From Chara braunii (lineage: Eukaryota > Streptophyta > Charophyceae > Charales > Characeae): DNA of 64,000 nt. Below are positions 10,207-21,478 of this stretch, piece after piece (the first letter of the stretch is position 1; the number at the start of each line of letters is the position of its first letter). The stretch is taken from positions 586,460 through 650,459 of the forward strand of contig BFEA01000590.1 of the NCBI GenBank assembly GCA_003427395.1, given 5' to 3'. Made by a program: the position numbers and the translations under genes. A model generated the notes under the pieces. The model saw nothing but the letters and a program-made list of their open reading frames with translations, did not search any database and was not told the DNA's origin.

Positions 10207-10229
10207 CCGTACCAGAAAAAAAGGGGGAC

Positions 10230-10268
<39 letters not shown>

Positions 10269-10279
10269 TGTTTCCTATT

Positions 10280-10334
<55 letters not shown>

Positions 10335-10401
10335 TCGTACCAGAAAAAAAGGGGAGCGGTGTGTGTGTGTGTGTGAGAGAGAGAAAGAGAGAGAGAGAGA
10401 G
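10168..10401. repeat. Compound (GT)n(GA)n array
   Basis: Four GT-then-GA blocks, alternately followed by 'CGTACCAGAAAAAAAGGGG' and 'GATGTTTCCTATTTC' spacers. The same array is at about 17964-18197 in the second copy of the large repeat. Confidence 0.93.
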
Positions 10402-10937
10402 ATGTTTCCTATTTCCTATTCTGGACCAGGCCCAACTCCTAGCGTGACGGTTTTTTTTTTCGCTCGCGCTTCCGTTTGGCTTGCGCGCAGATGGGCCATT
10501 GGCCAGATCCTCGTCGGTGTTTTGTACTTGGGGGAGAGTGAACGAAAAACAATAATAACAGAAGGCAGAGACATGGTCATTACAGAGTCACGTGCTCGTA
10601 AACACCCAACCGAGAGGCCGCGCCGCCGATTGCTGTCTTACCTATTTTGTGTGCATCCCAAGGGCTGACCGAATATGCTCGGCATTACGGGCCGATTCCA
10701 CCAGCGAAGGCCTGGCCACATCGGCGGCACGGTGCCACTAGCAAGGGGAGTAGTGGCGCCATTCTACCCGTGGGACGAGAACATACGAATCGAAACTGCA
10801 CTGCGAAGCATTTTGCGATGACTCGGGAACGCACAGCTCTTAGAGCCTAGTTGCACTACTCGCCGATGGGTGTCTAACCGGAGGCCTGGTTGCACTTACT
10901 CGCCACAATATTTTTTCTTCTACAGAAAAGTTAAAAA

Positions 10938-11046
10938 ATTTTGTCTGCTGCCTAGGTCTTGTCGAGATAAAATGGAAAAAAACGAAGTCCTTGATGAAGG
11001 CCGAATGCTCAGAAGCGAGTCATAGAGTTGGGGCCGCAGGCCCACA
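10938..11046. repeat. About 105-bp direct repeat, copy a
   Basis: The segment from GCTGCCTAGGTCTTGTCGAG to GGCCCACACACC recurs at 11648-11752 with one substitution, and at 18734-18842 inside the second copy of the 2.5-kb repeat. The 11648 copy lies exactly at the start of the DIRS-like interior. Confidence 0.9.
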
Positions 11047-11826
11047 CACCGCGGGACAATCGAGGGTGGGCGGGACCGCCAAGATCTTGGTGAGAAAAAC
11101 AACTCGGCCTCTGAGCAGACTTGGTGGCTGTGCTGTGACCGCAGGTTTGCTTATGCGATGGGCGCAGCTGCCGGCGGACGAAATCCCGAAGCCGCTCCGC
11201 GCGAGTAGAGTCAGCCTGCAGCGATCGGTCACGTGCCGGTTACTTATACTCTCCCTGCTCCAGGGTCCAGTGGCGGTCGGTCCTCAGAGGGTCTTCTTCC
11301 CGCAGGGTAAGTTCCACTGAGTCCTTTCGTAGATCTTGGCCTCAACACTCACCCATCCGTAGACTCTGAAAATAAGATTTAAAATTAGGAAAATAGTGCC
11401 TTACTGTTGGAACTGAAGATCAACAATGAGAAGGCCTCCGGGAGACAGTTGATTTTTAGGAGAACAAGAAGTTGAAATCTTAGAAAATAGTGCCATCTGT
11501 TGAAACTTAAGATCGTCGGTGACGAGGCCTCCTGAGACAGTTAAGCTGAAGTGACCAAATGAAAAGTATCTTGACAAATGCTTGAAGTGATGGTTGCATC
11601 TTGGCCTGTCGAGTAGGTACCAACTAGAAGGGCTCGAGTAGGACAATTGCTGCCTAGGTCTTGTCGAGATAAAATGGAAAAAAACGAAGTCCTTGATGAA
11701 GGCCGAATGCTCAGAAGTGAGTCATAGAGTTGGGGCCGCAGGCCCACACACCTCCTATGCCTCCCCAAATCCCTCCATCATCCCACAAGTGACGTGTCAT
11801 CTCGCAGGGAGTGGTGGAACGAGCGA

Positions 11827-12914
11827 ATGAGCGATGGAAGCTGGAGGCAGAAACGAGCGACGCCGCAAATAGCTGGGAGTTATCAAGCGGGACTAGAATG
11901 GAGCAGCAAACTGATAGAAGAGTTCGGGCCAGGGAAGCGATGGCGAAGTGGAATGAAAAAATTGCTTCTTGGTTTGAACGAGTGGTTAGAACGTAATGAA
12001 GTGAGCAGGAGTTGTATGCCATGCAATGATTTAGATGTTCTTTCCTTCTTACGCAGTCAATGGTTGGTGGAGATTGAGAGTAGGTGCCGAACTACTGATA
12101 GTGACGGAGAGCCTGTGGTATCACCATCAACTGTGGATGCGGTGGTAAATTGCTTAAGTGGTGCATTCAGATTGCTAGGCAGGGAGGAGGGAGATGATCC
12201 TTGCCAAGGAAGTCGTGTAAAGGCATTCCGAAAAGCATACAAGGAGTATGGATTGGCAAGAGGGGTTATAGAGGAATCTGCGCGCCCGCTAGTTTGGGAA
12301 AAACTAAAAATTGTAATTGAGTATATAAGATGTAAGGTAAAGGTGCTGAAGAGAATGCGAGAAGCTGAGGCTTACCGCGATGCGGCTATGTTCCTATATT
12401 TATGAGAAAGTTGGCAGCGATGCGGAGAAGGTTTGCGATTGCAGTATAAGGAGATTGATGTTGGGAATTGTTTGGTAAAACCTGACTATACTAAGACGGA
12501 TCGACATGGGGGTCGATTCTTGATACGATTGAAGAAGGCTATGAAAGGAGAAGAAACCTTCTTAGGAATATTGCCCGAATTGATAGTTGTGTATGAAAAT
12601 GTGGGGGTAGATTTTCTGGATATCTGTTCCGAGCTGGTCGCGGAATTAGTGCACTTGGCGGGGGTGCCTTTAATAAACGAATAGAGAAGTGGTTTGGAGA
12701 GGCCGGAGTTTACGAAGGAGAGAGTGGACATAGCTTCCGAATTGGGGGTCTGCAGACTGGGATAGAGGAGGAATGGAGTTTGGGAGAGATGATGCTGCAG
12801 GGAACATGGAGTAGTGTTGGTATGTTCATGCGGTATGGTTATGGAATGAAAAGGGGGTGGAAGCGGAGCGGGGATGCTCTAAAGGGAAATGAAAAGAGTG
12901 GTGCGGGGAATTAG
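11827..12914 (+). pseudogene. DIRS tyrosine recombinase (phage-integrase fold), broken
   Basis: It would cut and join the circular cDNA of a DIRS element into the genome. The first ATG is at 11827; the frame runs to a TGA at 12403-12405 and continues in the same frame from 12406. The first catalytic Arg sits in QRCGEGLRL (Arg codon 12418). A frameshift near 12684 moves the rest into the next frame, which carries GHSFRIGG (His 12729, Arg 12738), GTWSS (Trp 12807) and MFMRYGYG (candidate nucleophile Tyr 12834 or 12840). It ends at TAG 12912-12914. All four core catalytic positions R-H-R-Y are thus still visible despite one stop and one shift. It converges with the minus-strand reverse transcriptase, overlapping its 3' end by about 35 bp. 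Confidence 0.85.
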
Positions 12915-15033
12915 GTAGAGAACAAGATGCAGGCAAGACCGATGGTGGCTGGATTTAGTGTGATGAATTCTTGGGCTTGGGATGCAAGAGTAAATGGATT
13001 TTGGAATGATAAAGGTCTGGGAAATCTTAAGAGAAAGGATTCTGGGTAACCAATTTGCCTTACGCGAATCTGCAAATATAAATAGGTAGTTGGCGGGGGC
13101 GGCTGAGGCTAGGGACAAAACTTCATGGATGAGAGTGTTTGGGGGGAAAAGCCACCTATAAGGTAAGTCTGGCAGAGAATTCCAATCGAGTGACAGCGCG
13201 TCTACGAAAGAAGCGGATGAGGACCAAGTTCTGGAAACAAAGACAGGACAAGCGTGGTGGTAGTCTGATGCAAAAAGATCAATTGCAGGAGCACCTATTG
13301 ATTTGAAAATGTTGTTCTTTAAGTGAGCGGAGATGCCCCAATCTGTATTATCCTGGGTTTTGGATAAGTCATCTGCGATTTGATTGAGATTTCTGGGGAT
13401 CCAGATTGGAAAAAGACAAGAATCATAGGTTATAAGTAAGGAAGAGATAAGTCGAAGCCAGTGATTAAACAGGGGATCAGGGGAGCGGAGATTGCTGAGT
13501 AGTGCTATTGCAGATTGGCTGTCCGAAAGAAGCCTGATGGCGGATGAAAAAAGAAGATGAGGATGCGAATTTTGGAGAAGAAAAAGGGTTTGAAGTACCG
13601 CAAAGAGTTCTCTATGCATGGAAGAAATTGGGAGGAGATATTCAGGAAGACATTGATTAAAAAGGAGGGGGGGGGCCTAAGAAAGGAGTGATGATGGCGC
13701 CAATTTGAGTGGTTGATGCGTCTGTAAAAATAGTGGTGGTAATTGTTCTTTTAACCCAAAGACGGCCAGGAAGGTGACGAAGGTGCTCAGTCCACCAAAT
13801 AAGGTCTTGCATTAAGGAGTCAGAGATGGGAATTGGTGAGTCCCAATTTTTCGGAGAAATTGATGTATAAATGGACGAAGTGAAAAGAAGGGTTGGGAGG
13901 AAGGTTTGCATGAGAGAAGCGAGTTTTCCAACAAGTTTAGTTAAGTTTCTACTTGAGGTGGTAGTATTGGAGGTTGAAGCAACGAGGGCCAATATATTTT
14001 CGATTTTATCATGTGGAACTGTGATTCTTTTGTGATGGGAGTCAATTGTAAATTCTAAGAATCTAATGGATTGTGAAGGTAAAAAGGAACATTTATTAAG
14101 GCTTAAAAATAAACCTAAATTGTGAAGAAGGGCTACATAGTTGAAAGAATGCCAGAGGATGAGTGGAAGGTTCGAGTTTGCCAAAGCAGAGTCGTCAATG
14201 TACGAGGTGATAAAAATCTGACGGAGACGAAGTTCCGCCATGATTTTTTGCATTACTGTAGTAAAGATTCAGCATGCGGCAGAAATGCCAAAGCAAAGGG
14301 TAGTAAATTGGTAAGTTATTCCATCCTAGGAGAAGGCGAGGTAAGGTTTGTGCTCAGGATGGATTGGTATATGATAATAACCATTGTTTATGTCAAAACA
14401 AGTCAGATGATCTTGAGTTTGTGAACCACAAAGAGGAGCTACGAGATCATTGATAGATTCATAATGAAATTCCGGAAAGGATAGAAAAAGATTAACAAAT
14501 CTAACATCCAGAATGAAACTTGTTTTGGATGAGCTCTCAATAGCAAAAACCGGGTTAACAACCAGAGGTTCTTTGGAGTGCTCAATGACTCCACAAACAA
14601 GGAGTTGAGATACTGAAGATGAAATAAAGGACTTATGATGAGAAAGGAGGGAATGATTGGGAATTGAGGTTAGAGGAGGTTTTTCACACAAGAGAACTCT
14701 TTTGAAGGTTGAGGCAGAGTAGACGCTTTTTACCATATGTCTAACTTCTATAATCTTTTTAACTGGGGAATGTTTGGTACCAACAAAATTTAGTCTGACT
14801 CCGTGCTGAATCCATTGGAGAACGGAGTGAGAATATCTTCTTGAAGAAGAGGAGAGGAGAAGGGACCAGTTGCTAAAGCAGTGTGAGGTAGAGGCGGCAA
14901 AGAATTGTTCAGGGTTACGAAGCCAAGAGGTTGGTTCCTGAAGGGCAACGGTAGCAAGGCGGAGTTGGTCAACTAAAGGAGTGGACGAGAGATTGGAGAG
15001 AATTGTCGGAATGGACGGGAGTTGGAATGGCAA
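12879..15033 (-). pseudogene. DIRS reverse transcriptase-RNase H, broken
   Basis: It copies the element RNA into DNA. Reading on the minus strand, the N-terminal part ends in the RT palm motif CFDINNGYYHIPIHPEHKP (Asp codon 14392-14394). Two in-frame stops follow (TAG 14326-14328, TGA 14269-14271), then the catalytic box SYIDDS (YIDD at 14191-14202). RNase H begins with TIFTDAS, is frameshifted at a run of nine G (13667-13675), and continues with HRELFA (Glu about 13610), LLSDSQ (Asp about 13523) and NQIADDLSK. Downstream, APAIDLFASDYHHACP matches the conserved region that follows RNase H in DIRS elements. The two stops lie where tryptophan-like codons would fit, as expected from G-to-A decay. 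No DDE integrase and no aspartic protease are seen, consistent with DIRS. Confidence 0.88.
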
Positions 15034-15040
15034 CTTATTG

Positions 15041-16273
15041 GGCTGAATGTCTGGTCTGGTCTGATGAAAAGGAAGGGGGGATGCTCTTGTGATCTAGGTC
15101 GTTACGACGATGCTTAGATGCGCGATTGAAGTCGTAGCCTCTGTCAGATTTGTCTTCATAGTGGCGTTTTGAGGATGGTTTCCTGAAATCATCAGATTTA
15201 CCGGTGTCCTCCCTTCTTCAGTTGGAAGATGATTCCGCTTCAGAGTTGCCATACCTGCAAATTGAGAATAGAGAGAAATTGATAAGCCCATAAACGCGAA
15301 TGGCGTGGACCTATTTGACGGTCCAGGGCGATAATTAATTTGAAATCGGGCGACTTCCCTTGAGCTTACCTAGAATAGTCCCTCCTTGCGATGTTCAGGC
15401 AGTAGTTTTACTCTGTTTCAATGATAGGGAGCGCCTTCTTCATTCCTTCACGCATGGCCTTGTTAAGTGCAGATCTTGTTTCCTTGGAGATCTTGTGATC
15501 CAAACAGTTTTTAACCACAGCGGTTACTCGAGTTGCAAAGTCGCTGGCTATAGCTTTGCCGAACGGATAGTGGGTAATTGAGGTTGATCGTATAGAAACG
15601 AATGACCTAGGCGACTTGGTGATGCCAAGCAGGAGCATAGAACATCTTGTACCAGCCTTGCAGTTCGTCATAAGAAGGGTCAGATTTGTCGGCAATACGG
15701 ATCGTGATGGCTTCCATATCAGAAAGCAGATTCCGGTAGAGTTCATTAGCCGCCTGCGTTTCTTCCTCCTTAGCAAGTTCCCTCAAAAAGGCCTCAGTTG
15801 CCGACTTGGTCTCACTTTCTTGCTTCAAAAGTTGACGCTTGAGTTGTTCAAAAAAATCGAGACAAATTGTTTGGGTAGAGGATTCCGGTTGCAGAGAAGT
15901 GGGTGGATTTGAGAGATGAGTTTGAGAGAGATGAGTTTGAGGAGGAATGTTGGGAATTTGGGGTGAAGAGATAACAGGTGCAAAGGGGGGGGGAGACTCT
16001 GGGAAAAGGAGATGGTGGGAGGGAAGTTGGAGGGGAAGGCGACAAAGATTTGATTTTGATGGCTAGAGCGCTGACCTTATATTGTCTTTGGGAGTTATTA
16101 GGGGTAACTAAGAAAAGCAATTTTGGGGGGTCATGAATATTGGGATTGAGGCATTGAATAATCCTAACGGAAGTAAAGATGGAAGGAAAAATGGGGAGTA
16201 CAGCAAGGACTTCAGCCCCTGAAAGTGAGACAGGGCCTGAAGCATTAAGATAAGCTAAAAACATAGGATCCAT
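15041..16273 (-). pseudogene. DIRS gag-like ORF with a probable intron, broken
   Basis: The start is taken at the ATG at 16273 (MDPMFLAYLNASGPVSLSG). The N-terminal part is Pro/Ser-rich. The frame shifts at an A7 run near 15850 and continues as a charged, helical segment (ETKSATEAFLRELAKEEETQ). It shifts again near 15620-15640 and reads into GKAIASDFATRVTAVVKNCL up to an in-frame TAA. After a probable intron (15255-15369) the frame resumes, passes one TGA and ends in a basic, low-complexity tail (KRHYEDKSDRGYDF), like the nucleic-acid-binding ends of gag proteins. No CCHC knuckle is seen. The gag assignment rests on position upstream of RT and composition, not on a recognised domain. Confidence 0.6.
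15255..15369 (-). other. Probable spliceosomal intron in gag-like ORF
   Basis: On the minus strand the donor AG|GTAAGC (15369) and an acceptor preceded by a pyrimidine-rich tract, TTCTCAATTTGCAG|GT (15255), define a 115-base intron. Splicing joins a TCT-AG/G codon so that the reading frame upstream is continuous with the basic C-terminal tail downstream. Unspliced sequence has stops in this frame. Confidence 0.6.
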
Positions 16274-16280
16274 CTGAAAC

Positions 16281-16896
16281 ACATGAAAAAATTCAGTTGC
16301 ATCACTTACCAGAAAGAAAGTTTTTTTTCGAAAATTCCTCCTCCTCCTTCTGCTTTTTTTTTTTTGTTTTTTTTTTTTAGACCAGTTGAGTAGAATTTTC
16401 TCTTCCTCCCCCCCCTTTTTTTTTCCCTTCGCTTTTTTTTTTTTTTTTTTTTTTATGAACAATTTTCCAAGAAACGTTACAAGGTATCAAGGATGACTTG
16501 CTTAATGAGTTCTCGAACTTAGGGGAACAAGAGGGAAATTAAGAGGATAGGTGGGATTAAAAAGAGGATGACAAGGATGCGAGAGAAGAATTGAAGTATT
16601 TTAAAAGGAAAGGAAAAAACTAAGAGTTGGTTCATGGATAATAAGAGGATTTTAGTAAAGGCAATAAAAGGAGTAAGAATGAAGATATCCGTCAATCAGT
16701 CAAGAAGGAGATCCATGCTGCCTGCAAGACAAGTTGTGAGTGAGATAAGTACTTGAGATGCTTCATTAAAGAAATGGTGGAAAAAACAGAGGGTTTAAGG
16801 ATTATCCTTTCCCTTTTTAATCTACTGGTCTCTCTCTTTCCTTATTTCTTCCTCCCTTCTTCTCTTCCCCCTTCCTCCCTTTTTTTTTTTTTTTTN
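16281..16896. other. Non-coding 5' region of the DIRS element and assembly break
   Basis: A/T homopolymer-rich sequence upstream (minus-strand sense) of the gag-like ORF. It ends in a T-run and a single N at 16896, then jumps straight into GTGTGT and the second copy of the 2.5-kb repeat. The true right end of the element is not visible. Confidence 0.6.
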
Positions 16897-17967
16897 GTGT
16901 GTGTGTGATCATTATTGCTTCTTCATGCGCCCATCAAGCCTCTTCGCGTATCTGCGGCCATGACGAGACACGGGAAGAAGAAGACACGTACATGTTGCAC
17001 GCAGGATTCCTGACCTCGAATCCTCGATCGTGAGGACCGAGAATACATACCAACGATGACGTCAGCGGCCGTTCATACGAGGAGGTCGTGATTCGCTGAT
17101 TCTACAGTCGATCTACGTACAGATGCCGGTGATTCATGCAACCAGTTATCAATCTACCTAACGACAGTCCACCTCGCCCCCTTGATTGTGCAATGAATGT
17201 TCAACACAGATCCGACTTTCCATTGGAACGAGATCTCAATCGCCACCCACCCTTATGCCTTTCTGCCGCCGCGGTCGCAGCGCCTCTTATCAGCAGGAAG
17301 AGAAGGTTTCTCTTCTTCACTCCAGCACAGCAACGAAAGTACCGACTTGGCACGAGCGGAGAGTTCCCCTCGAGAAGAGCAGGAGAGTAACGGAATAGAA
17401 TGGCGCAGGAGGATAAGCAATTGCATCGGGTTGCACGCGAGCTGCGAAATGGCAGTGCAATGGGGAGCCTTTCCTGTGACCTCCGTTTTCTACCAAAGCT
17501 GCAAAAAGAGTCACCTAGAGTTAGCATTGCTCACACCTATGCAGGGACTTCCTCCCCCGGCCTTACGCTCTCTTTCAACAGTACTGCTCTTCGTGCTACA
17601 CTGCCCCCTCGGCCTCCCAAACGCTCATCCGCGCCGTAAGCGAGCTGCGAAATCAATCATCAATCCATCAAAACCCTCGGACGACCTGGATCGATCAAGA
17701 GTGCCAACACTGACAAGTCCACTTCAACTGCGATAGGATAAAGTTACACAGCCGCTCGACTGGTCAACTGCGAGCTTGTCATCTCCTCCCGGTTTCTCCT
17801 CTCACATTTCCTCTACTTTCGCTGAAGCGTCGCCGCTCGAACCTCCTTCGTCCGTTTCATAAGACTATTATTAGATTTTCCCTAAGTTTCGAAACCGTTA
17901 CAACATACACCTCATGTCGTTTCTGCCTGTCCCCAATATACCTCTGATGATGCTGATGCGTGTGCGC

Positions 17968-18002
<35 letters not shown>

Positions 18003-18025
18003 CCGTACCAGAAAAAAAGGGGGAC

Positions 18026-18064
<39 letters not shown>

Positions 18065-18075
18065 TGTTTCCTATT

Positions 18076-18130
<55 letters not shown>

Positions 18131-19446
18131 TCGTACCAGAAAAAAAGGGGAGCGGTGTGTGTGTGTGTGTGAGAGAGAGAAAGAGAGAGAGAGAGAGATG
18201 TTTCCTATTTCCTATTCTGGACCAGGCCCAACTCCTAGCGTGACGGTTTTTTTTTTCGCTCGCGCTTCCGTTTGGCTTGCGCGCAGATGGGCCATTGGCC
18301 AGATCCTCGTCGGTGTTTTGTACTTGGGGGAGAGTGAACGAAAAACAATAATAACAGAAGGCAGAGACATGGTCATTACAGAGTCACGTGCTCGTAAACA
18401 CCCAACCGAGAGGCCGCGCCGCCGATTGCTGTCTTACCTATTTTGTGTGCATCCCAAGGGCTGACCGAATATGCTCGGCATTACGGGCCGATTCCACCAG
18501 CGAAGGCCTGGCCACATCGGCGGCACGGTGCCACTAGCAAGGGGAGTAGTGGCGCCATTCTACCCGTGGGACGAGAACATACGAATCGAAACTGCACTGC
18601 GAAGCATTTTGCGATGACTCGGGAACGCACAGCTCTTAGAGCCTAGTTGCACTACTCGCCGATGGGTGTCTAACCGGAGGCCTGGTTGCACTTACTCGCC
18701 ACAATATTTTTTCTTCTACAGAAAAGTTAAAAAATTTTGTCTGCTGCCTAGGTCTTGTCGAGATAAAATGGAAAAAAACGAAGTCCTTGATGAAGGCCGA
18801 ATGCTCAGAAGCGAGTCATAGAGTTGGGGCCGCAGGCCCACACACCGCGGGACAATCGAGGGTGGGCGGGACCGCCAAGATCTTGGTGAGAAAAACAACT
18901 CGGCCTCTGAGCAGACTTGGTGGCTGTGCTGTGACCGCAGGTTTGCTTATGCGATGGGCGCAGCTGCCGGCGGACGAAATCCCGAAGCCGCTNCGCGCGA
19001 GTNGAGTCAGCCTGCAGCGANCGGTCACGTGCCNGTTACNTATACTCTCCCTGCTCCAGGGTCCAGTGGCGGTCGGTCCTCAGAGGGTCTTCTTCCCGCA
19101 GGGTAAGTTCCACTGAGTCCTTTCGTAGATCTTGGCCTCAACACTCACCCATCCGTAAATTCTGAAAATAAGATTTAAAATTAGGAAAATAGTGCCTTAC
19201 TATTGGAACTGAAGATCAACAATGAGAAGGCCTCCGGGATACAGTTGATTTTTAGGAGAACAAGAAGTTGAAATCTTAGAAAATAGTGCCATCTGTTGAA
19301 ACTGAAGATCGTCGGTGACGAGGCCTCCTGAGACAGTTAAGCTGAAGTGACCAAAGGAAAAGTATCTTGACAAATGCTTGAAGTGATGGTTGCATCTTGG
19401 CCTGTCGAGTAGGTACCAACTAGAAGGGCTTGAGTAGGATAGTTGC
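16897..19446. repeat. 2.5-kb direct repeat, right copy
   Basis: It matches 9103-11650. Isolated Ns occur at 18993, 19003, 19021, 19034 and 19040, and about nine substitutions occur only after about 19157. The abrupt start at an N and the cluster of Ns before the diverged part suggest that much of this copy was supplied by gap filling from the other copy. Confidence 0.88.
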
Positions 19447-20880
19447 CTGATCTCGACTCGTGGAGCCGTGCACTCTTTTTTTTTTTTTTTTTTTTTTAAG
19501 CCCTTGCGTAAGTCCTCTATCCTGAGTGAACAAGTTGCAACGCGACGGAGGGCTGCGGGCGCGAGTCCTCTTGCAGCGCTAATTTTGCTGCGCTAATTCT
19601 GCGCCGGTAATGCGTTGCCAGGTCGAAGAATGGCGCAGTCTTGAATCAGCGCTTCAAGCGGACTCAAGGCCCCGGGGAAGTACGACGGTTGGCGCTGGCC
19701 GCTCTAAACCCGTACCTCCAGGTAGAACTGGTACAACCATCGCCAGGTGACGTCAACATGATGTTCATGGCGAGTTCAGCCGGCATGCTCGGTAGTTTCC
19801 GAGCGATCTTCGGTGAAGGTCAGTCGAGCGGCTGTCTCCCTCACTTCATGAAGGCGTGTATGGTATGTGTATGCGATTGGTAGGCCAGTGTGAGGTTTCA
19901 AGGGGGTGTGCGCCGGCCTGGCGCCCGCCGTTGACGCAATCATATATTGACTGGGACTGGGTCAGCGGCACTTTGAGGAAGTCAGTAGGACTGGAAGTAA
20001 CTAGTCGGTAAGGACAACTATGACTACCGTAGGCGAGCTAAGTTGAAGAACGGTATCTTGGTTTCCAAGCGGAGGACAGACAACCGGCAGCGGTGGTAGC
20101 CGCCATGTGACGAACCACTTCACGACCCCGTGCTATCTTTCGTACCCTTTTTTTTGCTTGTATCCTACCAACCCCAGGAAAAACCCCGTTTTGATTTATT
20201 GCTTTCGGGTGCTGCATTTTCCTTTTTTTTTTAGAGCTTTTTCGACTGCTGAGTTCTGTTTTTCCTTTTGCAAAGTCGGGAAATACATGGGAAATTGAGC
20301 GCGCCTTAGCAAGCGCGCAGGGAATTGGGCTCGGTAGTTGGGAACTCCGGGATAAGCGGAACTTCGACGTGTCCTCTTTGGGTGTGTAAATGTTCTTGGG
20401 CGCGTCGGGAAAAACTCTCGGAATTTTGCGTAAATACGAATAGGCGAAAGATTTTTTTTTCCCGCGTTGTTTTTTTTTTTGCGCGCGGATATGGTGATTT
20501 CAATTTTTGAATTGGAATAGAAGCAAGCTGTAACTGTTTCGGTGCCTTTTTTTTTTTTTTTTTTCGACGGCACTGTGCATGCAAAAGCTTCTTCCTCTCT
20601 GTCCCCCGCATCGCTCCCTCCCGCGCCTCCCTTCCTTTCTCCCTCATTTTTCTCTCTCCCCGTAACTATTTTTCCTTCTCCCTCTCTCTCTCCCGCCTTG
20701 CTTTCGCACGCCCATTTCCCTTTCTCGATCATCTGAATCTTGGACCCGTCTTGCGCCACCTCTCGCGCCTTTTCTCTTCTCACCCTCTGAGCCTTGCGTA
20801 CGACGCCCAATCGATCCCCCGATAACTCCCGCTCGCCAATCAGGTGCGTGGATCGATAGGACCTACCTATCGCGCGACGG
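19447..20880. other. No gene recognised
   Basis: Begins after the large repeat with a T-run (19475-19497). A short plus-strand frame at 19641-19883 (80 codons) has no recognised domain. The rest has several T homopolymers and short frames only. Confidence 0.45.
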
Positions 20881-21017
20881 ATCTGATTGGTTGAACCTTG
20901 AGTTCCGAGGGATCAACATGGCGTTCTCGAAGCGCTCTTCTCAAAGTTTTATCCTCCTTCTCCTCCTACACCCCCACCTTCCCGTCGTTCTCTCCCCCTT
21001 CTATCTCCTTTCTCGCA

Positions 21018-21026
21018 ACTATAAAA
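21018..21026 (+). promoter_or_regulatory. TATA-box-like sequence
   Basis: CTATAAAAC lies in otherwise GC-rich DNA after a C/T-rich stretch. It could be a core promoter or lie in an LTR, but no coding region follows that I can recognise. Ns at 21211, 21218 and 21227 interrupt the downstream sequence. Confidence 0.25.
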
Positions 21027-21232
21027 CCCGCAAGCGCGCCCGCAAATCTCTCTTACGTTCTCAATTCCTAAGCCAACTTCCGGGAAGCAGTGGCTAGGCA
21101 GAGTGGATTGATGCGAGTCGGAAAGTCCTGTCGAGCTGACGATAGGCTGGCCGGTTGCGCGCTTGATCGCCACGAAGGACTGTGGGATCCGGGCGAATCG
21201 TGTCGAGTTTNCGACAGNGGGGTGACNATCGC

Positions 21233-21431
21233 AGTGGTGGGAGTTAGCATGCGACGGCCGGGATCGTCGGTGCGGATATGAGGGTTGATGATTGGAGTTG
21301 AGTGAGTAAATGGCCCGGGGCCATAGTGGAATTAAACGCAAAAGCGCCCTAGTTGCGGATTGTTACCCTTAGCGTGAGTGTAAGGCGGCGACGCCGAACT
21401 TTTCTCTTTTCAGACCTTGTCATCTTCTATT

Positions 21432-21478
<47 letters not shown>

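Larger units (their letters stand above)
9103..11650. repeat. 2.5-kb direct repeat, left copy
   Basis: This segment recurs at 16899-19446 with a constant offset of 7796. It appears base-identical over about the first 2.25 kb and then shows about nine substitutions in the last 290 bp. It contains GT/GA compound microsatellites (10168-10400) with an internal unit 'CGTACCAGAAAAAAAGGGG'. The longest frame, about 179 codons from 9401, has no recognised domain. Together the copies bracket the DIRS-like element. Confidence 0.9.
11648..16880 (-). mobile_element. DIRS-type retrotransposon, Kangaroo-like layout (decayed)
   Basis: The 5.2-kb interior between the 2.5-kb direct repeats encodes a tyrosine recombinase on the plus strand and gag-like, reverse transcriptase and RNase H on the minus strand. 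A tyrosine recombinase in place of a DDE integrase defines the DIRS order. The opposite orientation is the arrangement I know from Kangaroo of Volvox. The left boundary is set at the second copy of the 105-bp repeat. The right boundary is uncertain because a T-run and an N (16896) end it. All coding parts carry stops or frameshifts, so this copy is not autonomous as written. Confidence 0.85.
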
